Assembly (NCBI RefSeq): GCF_017357405.1
Contig: NZ_CP071598.1
Location: forward strand, 620,001 to 684,000
Reading direction: 5' to 3'
Source: Halomontanus rarus
GTDB lineage: Archaea; Halobacteriota; Halobacteria; Halobacteriales; Natrialbaceae
Length of the DNA stretch: 64,000 nt
Below the pieces are notes generated by a model. It did no database searches, had not been told where the DNA came from, and saw only the letters and a list, made by a program, of their open reading frames with translations. Both the position numbers and the translations under genes were made by a program. This document shows, piece after piece, positions 8,911 through 16,842 of this stretch. Position 1 is the stretch's first letter. Every line of letters starts with the position of its first letter.

Positions 8911-9993
8911 CTACTCGTCGGACTCGTAGTGCTCGCCCGCCTCAGACGGCATCCGCGTGCGGCCGACGAAGGCGAGGACGATCACGACGGCGACGTACGG
9001 GATGATCCCGATGAGCGTCGAGGAGACGTCGTAGCCCGCGATCTGCTGGAGTTGGATCTGCAGCGCGTCGAGGCCGGCGAAGAGGAACGAGGCGAGGAAC
9101 GCTCCGATCGGATTGTAGTTGCCGATCAGGTACGCCGTCAGCCCGATCCAGCCGCGGCCGTCGACCATCGTCTCGCCGCTCCCGACGAACTGGCCGACGT
9201 TCAGCGCCAGACCGGCGCCGCCGATGCCACAGAGGACGCCTGAGAGGACGACGCCCGCGTACCGCACCTTTCGGACCGAGACGCCGGCGGTGTCGAGGGT
9301 CTTCGGGTCCTCGCCGCTGGCTTCGATCCACTTGCCGAAGGTCGTTCGATTGAGGACGTACCACGACAGCGGGACGGCGACGACCAGCATGAACACTGGC
9401 GGCGTGGCGACAAACAGTCGACCGATCGACGGCAGCTCCGAGAGCACCGGAATCGAGACCGACGAGAACGTCACGAAGCTGGGGCTGTTGACGTTCTCCC
9501 AGACGATGATGCTGGCGAAGGGTGCGAATCCGAGCGCGATCAGCCAGACGGCGAGGCCGGCGATCACCTGATCGGCCTTGAACTCGATGCAGACGACCGC
9601 GAACAGCAAGGCGACCACCGCGCTCGCGAGGACCGCGAGACCGAAGGCCGTCCAGACGACCCAGATGGCAGTCGTCTCGGGCAGGAAGTGCAACGTTACG
9701 ATGGCGGTGAACGCGCCGATGATGAGCAGCCCCTCGAGGCCGATGTTGATTACGCCGGCCTTCTCGGAGAAGATGCCGCCGAGTGCGGCGAAGGCGATCG
9801 GGACGGCGAGGCGAAACGCCGATGCGAGGTAGGACGCCGTGATGACCCCGGAAACGTCGGCGACGACCTCCCGGCCGCCGGGGACGACGGTCACGACGAT
9901 GGTCAACGCGGCGAGGATAGCCAGGACGAGACCGAACGCGTTCCGGTGGTTGCGGACGATTCGAGGGAGAGAGCGGGTGTCGGCGTCGCTCAC
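8911..9993 (-). CDS. Nucleoside ABC transporter permease (BMP-type, second subunit)
   Basis: A 360-residue integral membrane permease of the RbsC/LivH-like superfamily, BMP/nucleoside subgroup. Multiple hydrophobic segments are visible. The diagnostic FSEKAGVINIGLEGLLIIGAF lies near residues 75-95, and SGVLCGIGGAGLALNVGQF followed by GRGWIGLTAYLIGNYNPIGA near 250-290. The start is GTG, overlapping the stop of the upstream permease by four bases (GTGA), so the two are translationally coupled. It pairs with the 427-residue permease and the double ATPase to import nucleosides delivered by the BMP lipoprotein. Confidence 0.92.
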   Translation of the reverse strand: MSDADTRSLPRIVRNHRNAFGLVLAILAALTIVVTVVPGGREVVADVSGVITASYLASAFRLAVPIAFAALGGIFSEKAGVINIGLEGLLIIGAFTAIVTLHFLPETTAIWVVWTAFGLAVLASAVVALLFAVVCIEFKADQVIAGLAVWLIALGFAPFASIIVWENVNSPSFVTFSSVSIPVLSELPSIGRLFVATPPVFMLVVAVPLSWYVLNRTTFGKWIEASGEDPKTLDTAGVSVRKVRYAGVVLSGVLCGIGGAGLALNVGQFVGSGETMVDGRGWIGLTAYLIGNYNPIGAFLASFLFAGLDALQIQLQQIAGYDVSSTLIGIIPYVAVVIVLAFVGRTRMPSEAGEHYESDE

Positions 9994-11273
9994 TGGCGCT
10001 CACCTCCGTCGGCCGCGGCCGTCTCCGGCTGGTCGCCGAAGTCGTAGTACGTGCCGATCATCCGGAAGAACTCGGGCATGGCGACGAAGAGGATGATCAA
10101 CCCGCGCAGGACGACGACGAGTTCGCCGGGGACGCCGAGCGCGAAGTCCACCGCGAAGCTGCCGCTTTTCAGGCCACCGAAGAGGAGCGCGGCCGGGATG
10201 ACGCCGATCGGGTTGTTCCCCGCCAGCACCGAGACGGCGATTCCGTCGAAGCCGAGCGAGGGCATCCCGGTCTGCCAGCGGTAGTGTACCATCATCACGT
10301 AGATCGCGCCGGCGATCCCGCCGAGCGCGCCCGACAGCGTCATGCTCGTGACGACGTTTCGCTTGGCGTCGACGCCGCTGTACTCCGCTGCGCTCTCCTG
10401 GAGGCCGCTCGTGCGTAGTTCGTAGCCGAGGATGGTCCGGTCGTAGAGCCAGAAGATGCCGACGGCGACGAGCAAGGCGCCGACGAGTGCGAGCACCGAA
10501 AACCGCGAGCCGTCGACCGTCGGCGGGAGCCGCGCGACGGAGGGAACCGGCACGGTCTGGACCGATCCCGTCCCCGGGTCGCCGAGGTGCTCCGAGACGA
10601 GATAGAAGGCGATACCCGTTGCGACGAAGTTGAGCATGATCGTCGTGATCACCTCGTTCGCGTCGGCGTAGGACTTCATCGCTCCGGGGATGAACCCCCA
10701 GAAGCCGCCGACGACTGCCCCGGCGACGAGGCCGATTGGGACTGCAACCAGCATGCCGACGACGCTATCGGGGAGCACCGACCCCAGCGGGACGAGCGCG
10801 AGACCGGTTGCCAGCGCGCCGAGGACCATCTGGCCCTGCGTCCCGACGTTGAACAGCCCCGCCCGGAACGCGACCGCGACGGAGAGTCCGGTGAACAGGA
10901 GCAGCGTCGTCTCCTGAAGCGTCCGCGCGAGGTTGGGCAGCGAACCGAACGAGCCCTCGAGCATCGTCCAGTAGACCTCGACCGGGTTGTAACAGCTCTC
11001 CCCGAGGAGGGGAATGTAGATCACCGGCTGTCGGCAGGACGCCACGAATCCGGAGGCGAAGACGAGCGCGCCGCCGACGAGGACGGCGAACGCGAGCGCG
11101 GTGAGGCTGATAGCTATCCGCTGGACCGCCGACGCGTTGACCAGCCAGGCGAGCGTCTGCCGACCGCGGTTGCGCCAGTCACCGCCGCGGCCGCGGTCGG
11201 CGTCGCTGGACCCGCCACTTCCGCCGCTTTCGGTCTCTCTGTCACCGTCGCTCCCACGTCCGCCGCTACTCAT
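9990..11273 (-). CDS. Nucleoside ABC transporter permease (BMP-type, first subunit)
   Basis: A 427-residue permease with a 50-residue Gly/Ser/Asp/Arg-rich N-terminal cytoplasmic tail ahead of the first membrane span (VQRIAISLTALAFAVLVGGAL). The middle has RAGLFNVGTQGQMVLGALATG and PGAMKSYADANEVITTIML, the cytoplasmic coupling region that contacts the ATPase. GFDGIAVSVLAGNNPIGVIPAA is a conserved late segment of this subgroup. It overlaps the ATPase gene by eight bases and the second permease by four. The long charged tail is longer than in bacterial homologues and has no assigned role. Confidence 0.92.
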   Translation of the reverse strand: MSSGGRGSDGDRETESGGSGGSSDADRGRGGDWRNRGRQTLAWLVNASAVQRIAISLTALAFAVLVGGALVFASGFVASCRQPVIYIPLLGESCYNPVEVYWTMLEGSFGSLPNLARTLQETTLLLFTGLSVAVAFRAGLFNVGTQGQMVLGALATGLALVPLGSVLPDSVVGMLVAVPIGLVAGAVVGGFWGFIPGAMKSYADANEVITTIMLNFVATGIAFYLVSEHLGDPGTGSVQTVPVPSVARLPPTVDGSRFSVLALVGALLVAVGIFWLYDRTILGYELRTSGLQESAAEYSGVDAKRNVVTSMTLSGALGGIAGAIYVMMVHYRWQTGMPSLGFDGIAVSVLAGNNPIGVIPAALLFGGLKSGSFAVDFALGVPGELVVVLRGLIILFVAMPEFFRMIGTYYDFGDQPETAAADGGERQ

Positions 11274-12849
11274 GGCTCCCTCCGACCCGAACGCGAGCCC
11301 CGTCGACGTCCAGCCCGGACGGTCGTTCGCCGGCCATCAACAGCCCGAGGTCCTCCTCGTTCACCTCGTCGGGATCGACGACGGCGACGAGTTCGCCGTC
11401 GTACATCACACCGATTCGGTCCGAGAGCTGCTGGATTTCCTCGAGTTTCGAGGAGACGAGCAGGATCGCGGTCTCCTCGGTCTTCAGGTCCAGCAGTCGG
11501 TTGTGGATGAACTCGATGCTGCCGATGTCGACGCCGCGGGTCGGCTGGGCGGCGACCAGCAACGACGGATCGCGTTCGATCTCGCGACCGACGATGAACT
11601 TCTGCTGGTTTCCGCCGGACAGCGAGACGGCCTCGGCTCCGGGATCTGCGGGCCGGACGTCGTACTCGTCGATCACGTCGTCGACGTACTGTCGGGTGTA
11701 TCCCCAGTCGATCTGTAAGCCGTCGGAAAATTCGGGCAGCCGCTGGGAGCCGAGCACGCCGTTTCGAACCAGATCGTACTCCATGACGAGACTCCGTTTT
11801 TGCCGATCCTCCGCGACGTAGGACATCCCGGCCTCGATCCGCTCGCGTCGGGACCAGTCGGTGATCGGCTCCTCGTGGAGTTCGATCGTCCCTCCTTCGG
11901 ACAGGCGGAGCCCGGTCACGGCCTCGACGAGTTCGGATTGGCCGTTGCCGTCGACGCCTGCGATGCCGAAGATCTCGCCCGAGTGAACCGCGAAATCGAC
12001 GCCGTCGACCGCGCGGACGCCCCGATCGTCGTCGACCGCGAGGTCGGTCGTCTCGAGGACGACGTCGCCGAAGTCCGAGGAGTGGCGTTCGACGTCGAGG
12101 AGGACGTCCCGGCCGACCATCATCCGCGCGAGTTCCTCGCGATCGGCCGATTCGGCGGGCAGGGTTCCGACGAGTTCGCCGTCCCGGAGGACGCTGATCT
12201 CGTCGGCGACCGACAGCGCCTCGCCGAGTTTGTGCGTGATGAAGACGATCGTCTTCTCCTGGGCGATGAGTTCCTCGAAAATCTCGAACAGCGACTCGAC
12301 CTCCTGGGGGGTCAACACCGCCGTCGGTTCGTCGAAGATTAGAATGTCCGCACCGCGGTAGAGGGTCTTGAGGATCTCGACGCGCTGTTGTTCACCGACG
12401 CTGATCTCCTCGATCCGTTCGGTAGGGTCGATGTCGAACCCGTAGCGGTCGGCGAGGTCGCCGGTCGCCTCGATCGCTGCCCGTTCGTCGGTGACGAGGC
12501 CGGCGAACTTCGTGGGTTCGTTCCCGAGGACGACGTTCTCCGCGACGGTCATCGTATCGACCAGCATGAAGTGCTGGTGGATCATCCCGATCCCGACGTC
12601 GATGGCATCTCGCGGGCTGTCGAAGTCGTGGGCCCGACCGTCGACGAAGACGGTCCCCTCGGTCGGTTCGTAGAGCCCGTAGATGATGTTCATCAGCGTC
12701 GTCTTTCCGGCACCGTTCTCGCCGACGAGCGCGTGAATCGTCCCCCGCTCGACGGAAAAGTCGATGTCGTCGTTGGCCACCACCCCCGGAAATCGTTTCG
12801 TAATACCGTCTAACCGCACGGCGGCCGATTCGGACTCGGTCTGGCTCAT
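11266..12849 (-). CDS. Nucleoside ABC transporter ATP-binding protein (two fused ABC domains)
   Basis: A 527-residue tandem ATPase of the RbsA/NupA/YufO type. Domain 1 has Walker A GENGAGKTTL (near residue 40), signature SVGEQQRVEI, Walker B LIFDEPTAVL and switch FITHKLGEAL. Domain 2 has a degenerate Walker A (GVDGNGQSEL), signature LSGGNQQKFIVGREI and a changed Walker B (LLVAAQPTRGVDIG), the expected asymmetry of this family, so probably only one site hydrolyses ATP well. A TTG lies four codons upstream, but MSQTESES is the natural start. It follows the lipoprotein gene by 25 bases and overlaps the next permease by eight, forming one operon. Confidence 0.94.
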   Translation of the reverse strand: MSQTESESAAVRLDGITKRFPGVVANDDIDFSVERGTIHALVGENGAGKTTLMNIIYGLYEPTEGTVFVDGRAHDFDSPRDAIDVGIGMIHQHFMLVDTMTVAENVVLGNEPTKFAGLVTDERAAIEATGDLADRYGFDIDPTERIEEISVGEQQRVEILKTLYRGADILIFDEPTAVLTPQEVESLFEIFEELIAQEKTIVFITHKLGEALSVADEISVLRDGELVGTLPAESADREELARMMVGRDVLLDVERHSSDFGDVVLETTDLAVDDDRGVRAVDGVDFAVHSGEIFGIAGVDGNGQSELVEAVTGLRLSEGGTIELHEEPITDWSRRERIEAGMSYVAEDRQKRSLVMEYDLVRNGVLGSQRLPEFSDGLQIDWGYTRQYVDDVIDEYDVRPADPGAEAVSLSGGNQQKFIVGREIERDPSLLVAAQPTRGVDIGSIEFIHNRLLDLKTEETAILLVSSKLEEIQQLSDRIGVMYDGELVAVVDPDEVNEEDLGLLMAGERPSGLDVDGARVRVGGSHE

Positions 12850-12874
12850 TGTCCTACCCAATTCGGCTACGGGA

Positions 12875-14050
12875 TCAAGTTTCTTCGGGAACCTCGATAT
12901 CGCCGCCGATAATGCCCTCTCGAGTCTCCGCGAGCGCGTCGGTTACCTCGCTCGGGAGCTCGCCTTCGAAGTCCTGCCCGATGACCGCCTCGACGCCGTC
13001 TTCCTCGAGACCGAGGTCCTGAACGGACCCGCCCTCGAACTCGCCGTTGACGACCGACTCGATCGACTCGTAAACGGCAGTGTTGACCCGTTTGACCATG
13101 CTCGCGACGATGACGTCGCTGAATCCCTCGGCGCTGATCGACTGGTCGTCGTCGACGCCGATGGCGTAGCGCTCGGCCGACTGGGCGGCCTCGAAGACAC
13201 CGCCGCCGGTCGCGCCGGCGGCGTGGAAGACGATGTCCGCGCCGTTGTCGTACATCGTCGTCGCGATCTCCTGACCGGTTCCCGGATCGTCCCAGCTGCC
13301 GGCGTAGGCCGTCGACACCTCGATGTCCTCGTTGGCGTACTCCGCGCCCGCGATGTAGCCCGCCTCGAAGCGGTCGATGATCGCGGTCTCCTGGCCACCG
13401 ACGAAGCCGACGTGGGGGTCGTCCGGCGACGTCGACGCGGCTCCGTGGTCGTACTCCATCGTGGTGAGCAGCCCCGCGAGGTGACCGACTTGGAACGAGC
13501 CCTCGTGCTCGCGGAAGACGTAGTTGTCGACGTTCTCCACCAGATCGCCGCCCTCGGTCTCGGCGACCGCGTCGACGAGGACGAACTGCTGGTCGCTGAA
13601 CTCCTGGGCGTTCTGGACCAGGTCGGTCACGTGGTCGAAGCCGATACAGCAGACGAGGTCGTACTCGCCGCTGCCAGCGAACTCGCGCTGGTAGTCGTTC
13701 ATGTCGGCCGGACTGTCCGGTTCGGCGTTCTGATAGGAGATTCCGAAGTCCGCCTCGGCCTGTTCGACCCCGTTGTAGGCCATGTCGTTGAACGACTCGT
13801 CGCCGAGTCCGCCGCTCGAGTAGACCATTCCGACGTTGACGTCCTCGGCAGTGGTGTCGCCGTTGCCGCTTTCGTTCCCGTCACCGTTGCCATCGCCGTT
13901 ACCGCCTCCGTCCCCGTTCCCGTTGCCGCTCCCGGATTCGTTTCCGTTCCCGTTTCCGCTCCCGTTACCACCGCTATCGTCGATCACACACCCTGCGAGG
14001 CCCACCGTCGCCCCGACACCGAGTGACGTCACGAACGTTCGTCGATCCAT
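12875..14050 (-). CDS. BMP-family nucleoside-binding lipoprotein
   Basis: A 391-residue PnrA/BMP-type substrate-binding protein. MDRRTFVTSLGVGATVGLAGC is a compact Tat signal ending in a lipobox Cys at 21, followed by a Gly/Asn/Asp/Glu linker of about 35 residues that tethers it outside the membrane. The mature part has VGMVYSSGGLGDESFND, VCCIGFDHV, VGFVGGQET and ADIVFHAAGATGGGVFEAA, all BMP landmarks. An ATG nine codons further upstream is possible, but an AAAATATATGG TATA box overlaps it and predicts transcription starting at about 14054, almost on the ATG at 14050. First gene of the nucleoside importer operon. Confidence 0.93.
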   Translation of the reverse strand: MDRRTFVTSLGVGATVGLAGCVIDDSGGNGSGNGNGNESGSGNGNGDGGGNGDGNGDGNESGNGDTTAEDVNVGMVYSSGGLGDESFNDMAYNGVEQAEADFGISYQNAEPDSPADMNDYQREFAGSGEYDLVCCIGFDHVTDLVQNAQEFSDQQFVLVDAVAETEGGDLVENVDNYVFREHEGSFQVGHLAGLLTTMEYDHGAASTSPDDPHVGFVGGQETAIIDRFEAGYIAGAEYANEDIEVSTAYAGSWDDPGTGQEIATTMYDNGADIVFHAAGATGGGVFEAAQSAERYAIGVDDDQSISAEGFSDVIVASMVKRVNTAVYESIESVVNGEFEGGSVQDLGLEEDGVEAVIGQDFEGELPSEVTDALAETREGIIGGDIEVPEET

Positions 14051-14075
14051 ACCCGTAGCACTCGAGTCTGCAGCC

Positions 14076-14086
14076 ATATATTTTGG
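14076..14086 (-). promoter_or_regulatory. TATA box of the nucleoside importer operon
   Basis: Minus-strand AAAATATATGG lies about 27 bases before the ATG at 14050, so a leaderless transcript is predicted. The sequence just upstream of it is an IS200/IS605-like end (14104-14122), so the promoter abuts mobile-element DNA. Confidence 0.6.
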
Positions 14087-14103
14087 GATCAGTGACGCCC
14101 TCG

Positions 14104-14250
14104 CCCGCCGTGAACGGCGGGGCTTCCACCACTGGTGGAATACCAGCAAATGTACTGGATTAAGGTTTCAAGACGTATCCAGTGAAGGGGTCTCTGGCTC
14201 CGTCCCCGCTCCCACCGTTCGCGGCGGGATTCTCTCGCTGCTCAAAGAGA
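14104..14250 (-). mobile_element. Decayed IS200/IS605-type right end (TnpB 3' end and hairpins)
   Basis: Read on the minus strand, three hairpins follow each other: CCAG..CTGG, CCACCA-C-TGGTGG (14127-14139), and CCCGCCGT-TC-ACGGCGGG (14104-14121). The phrase GGAAGCCCCGCCGTTCACGG is typical of the right ends of haloarchaeal TnpB elements as I recall them. Just before the hairpins an open frame without a start ends in DGARDPFTGYVLKP then stop (near 14168), which may be the last residues of a lost TnpB. No TnpA or TnpB core is present. The element is a solo end and not mobile by itself. Confidence 0.45.
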
Positions 14251-14312
14251 GTCGTCCGGAGAGTGGACAACTGATTACAAAAACAGAGACAGTGTACCGT
14301 TCGACGAACTGA

Positions 14313-15290
14313 TCACGCCGAGCGATGTGGATCCTCGTACTCGAGGAGGTCGAGCATCATCCGCTGGAACCGCTCCCCGTCGACGGACTCGACGACGCGG
14401 GTCTTCGCCTCGGCGTCGCGGATTCCGAGTTCGTCGACCAGACTGTAACCCCGGGTCATCCCCTCGCGGTCGTCGACTTCGACGTAGTAGGTCCCGGCCG
14501 CCTCGACGAGTTCGGGTTCGAGCAGCGTCGCGAGCGTCATCGAGTCGGGCTGGGTGGTCACGTCCGCGCCGAGGGCGTCGTGTTCGGATTCGGCGTTGAA
14601 CTCGCGGACCGCGTCGGTGATCGTCGTGAAGAACTCGGCCAGCGGCGTGTCGATCGCCTCGACTTCCGCGAAGACCGACTCGTCGAACAGCGAGTCCCGG
14701 ACCGTCACGCCCCAGTCGACCAGCGTCGTCTCGAAGGCCTCGAGGACGATCCGGGCGGCGTCGGGATCGACCCAGAAGTTGTACTCGGCGGCGGGAGTGA
14801 AGTTGCCGAGCGTGTTCACCGCGCCGCCCATGATCCAGACGTCCTCGAGGAGGTCGGGAAGGTCGGGTTCGCGCTGGAAGGCGAGCGCGAGGTTCGTCAG
14901 CGGGGCGATGCAGGCGACCGTGATCTCGCCGGGGTTCTCACGGGCCGTGCGGACGATGTAGTCGACGGCGTGTTCGTCGGCCGACGGGATGCCGGTGTCC
15001 GGAAAGAGTTCGCCGCCGAGGCCGCCCTCGCCGTGGACGTACTCGGCGAACTCGTGGTCCTTCAGCAACGGCGATCGCGCGCCCTCGTAGACCGGGACGT
15101 CTGCGGCGACGCCGGCGAGGTCCAGCGTGTACTTCGCGTTCTCGACCTGGTAGTCGAACGGGACGTTGCCCGCGCCGATGGTCACGCCCTCGAGGTCGAC
15201 GCGGTCGGACAGCGCCGCGAGCAGGATTGCCTGCGTGTCGTCGCCGGCCGTGTCGGTGTCGAGAACGAGCCGTCTGGGTGCGGTCGACAT
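14313..15290 (-). CDS. Nucleoside hydrolase (second copy)
   Basis: A 325-residue IU-nucleoside hydrolase family protein. The calcium-binding cluster reads VLDTDTAGDDTQA (residues 9-21), with Thr-Ala-Gly instead of the Pro-Gly-Cys of the copy at 5.2k. VACIAPLTNLALA and IMGGAVNTLGNFTPAAEYNFWVD follow, and EHDALG near residue 238 gives the late Asp/His region. Overall divergence from the other copy suggests different base preference rather than recent duplication. A CTATTTGAC box lies about 30 bases upstream of the ATG. It is transcribed toward the importer operon but separated from it by mobile-element debris and its own promoter. Confidence 0.92.
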   Translation of the reverse strand: MSTAPRRLVLDTDTAGDDTQAILLAALSDRVDLEGVTIGAGNVPFDYQVENAKYTLDLAGVAADVPVYEGARSPLLKDHEFAEYVHGEGGLGGELFPDTGIPSADEHAVDYIVRTARENPGEITVACIAPLTNLALAFQREPDLPDLLEDVWIMGGAVNTLGNFTPAAEYNFWVDPDAARIVLEAFETTLVDWGVTVRDSLFDESVFAEVEAIDTPLAEFFTTITDAVREFNAESEHDALGADVTTQPDSMTLATLLEPELVEAAGTYYVEVDDREGMTRGYSLVDELGIRDAEAKTRVVESVDGERFQRMMLDLLEYEDPHRSA

Positions 15291-15409
15291 GGGAGAACGG
15301 TTTCGGACCGGGAGTCAAATAGCTTGCCTCCGCCGGCGAATTCGGGACGCCGCTCGACCGGATTCTGGCGACGGACGAATTTAAGGACCAGCGTCCGGTC
15401 GGTCCCTGT

Positions 15410-15790
15410 ATGAAGCGCGTAATCGAGACGGACGACGCACCCGCGGCGGTCGGCGCGTACAGTCAGGCGACGACGAACGGCAGCCTCGTCTTCACCGCCG
15501 GCCAGATCCCGATGACACCGGACGGCGACCTGCTGGCCGACGAACCAATCGGCGTCCAGACCGAACGGTCGCTCTCGAACGTCGAAGCGATCCTCTCCGA
15601 GGAGGGCCTCGAGATGAGCGACGTCCTGAAGGTCACCGTCTTCCTCGCGGACATCGACGATTTCGAGGAGATGAACGAGACCTACGGCGAGTTCTTCGAC
15701 GACGAACCGCCCGCCAGAAGCGCCGTCGAAGTGGCGAACCTACCCAAGGGCGTCGGCGTCGAGATCGAAGCGATCGCCTCGAGTGAGTGA
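15410..15790 (+). CDS. ridA: RidA family reactive-intermediate deaminase
   Basis: A 126-residue RidA/YjgF/YER057c protein, the full family length. These trimeric enzymes hydrolyse reactive imines/enamines made by PLP enzymes. Diagnostic segments are GAYSQATTNGSLVFTAGQIPM (residues 16-36), SNVEAILSEEGLEMSDVLK, and the ending PARSAVEVANLPKGVGVEIEA with the substrate-carboxylate Arg near residue 103. A GAATTTAAGG box about 30 bases before the ATG predicts a leaderless transcript. It is divergent from the nucleoside hydrolase. No PLP enzyme is adjacent, though two aminotransferases are encoded 15-18 kb away. Confidence 0.95.
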   Translation: MKRVIETDDAPAAVGAYSQATTNGSLVFTAGQIPMTPDGDLLADEPIGVQTERSLSNVEAILSEEGLEMSDVLKVTVFLADIDDFEEMNETYGEFFDDEPPARSAVEVANLPKGVGVEIEAIASSE

Positions 15791-16842
15791 TCGATAGCAA
15801 CGACTGAGACTGTTCACACACCGATTGCCAGAGAGTACAGCGTTACCGCCAACTACGACCGATTCGAACGGAACTGTTCACCGTCAGCCGTGGGACTGTC
15901 CTAATCCGGGGCCCTGCATCAGACGCCGACGACGACACCGTCGAACTCGTACCCGAGACCGGAACGACGACGCCGAGCCGATTGGTAAAGTTCCTGTAGA
16001 ATCTCGAGCGTACGCAGGAACCTGACCGGCAGTGATAATATATCTTTCAATAGAATAGATTAGTAGTTTTGAATATATAATACAATTCCCTACAGCCACA
16101 GTTCATTTTGGTGTCGTGTTCTTTGGACGACGTAGCACAGAGCCAACCGCCGCGTTTCGACATAGATTAACCGAGAGACGCGATCTCTCCGATACCGCGT
16201 TTCTCATCGGTAGCTACGGCCGTCCGACTGCTGTTTCCATTATGTTCGAACAGTCAGTTCAGCTACGTCGGTTGAGACCACACCAAAAGCGGTTCACACC
16301 GACGAGGTGCGAGTCGACCGCTCCCACAACTTCTGAGTGAGTAGTCGGGCGAGCGACGGATATTGTATTGGTTAGTATTTACACTACTATAACACAAAAT
16401 GACTGGTCCACACACATAACAGATAAAATCAGTGAAGCGCTAAACTAGATGTCGTTGATATGTGTGGGGTGATATATAGGTGGTGTGTTGTCCTCGCCAC
16501 GACCGATAGGAACTACCGGACTTCACGATGGACACTGGAGTCGTGGAGCGGTAGACGAACGTTGTCGGTCGTGCGATTTTAATCAGAGACGACACTCACA
16601 TGGCGTTCAGTTCCGGCTCGAGACCGAACCTCTCCGAGCAATCTGGACGCCCGAATTGCGCTGATTTCGCTCCACAAGAGTCGATCGTGGCGAGCCGTAC
16701 CGATCCCATCTGGGTTCACGTTCTCGAGTTTGCGTCGCGGTGCGCGTAGTTGTGAGTGCTTGATAGCTCGTACTCACCTGGATAGCAAACGTCGAAAGAG
16801 AACGTCTGGAGAGAGCTAATAGTCTTCAGACAACAGTTCCGG
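15791..16842. other. AT-richer intergenic region with decayed sequence
   Basis: One kilobase with no convincing intact gene. It is locally AT-rich (TATATAATAC near 16070, TTTACACTACTATAACAC near 16380, GATATATAGG near 16470), unlike the flanking genes. The only protein-like traces are a transposase-like stretch at about 16150-16210 and a short open minus-strand tail ending FGLEPELNAM near 16600. The composition and debris suggest an old insertion hot spot. Confidence 0.6.
16134..16340 (+). pseudogene. Possible remnant of an IS6-type transposase
   Basis: The translated piece AFRHRLTERRDLSDTAFLIG (about 16150-16212) resembles the segment around the second catalytic Asp of haloarchaeal IS6-type transposases, where I recall a DLSDxxFLxDG pattern. 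Here the expected Asp after FLI is missing. In the neighbouring frame FHYVRT and SHNF loosely fit the following family segments, implying a frameshift. No terminal repeats were found. The match is from memory and short, so the call is tentative. Confidence 0.3.

Noticed and set aside
12764..14026. 420-codon plus-strand frame over the BMP gene
   Set aside because: Shadow of the BMP lipoprotein. Its end is a low-complexity Val/Pro repeat produced by the Gly/Asn linker codons.
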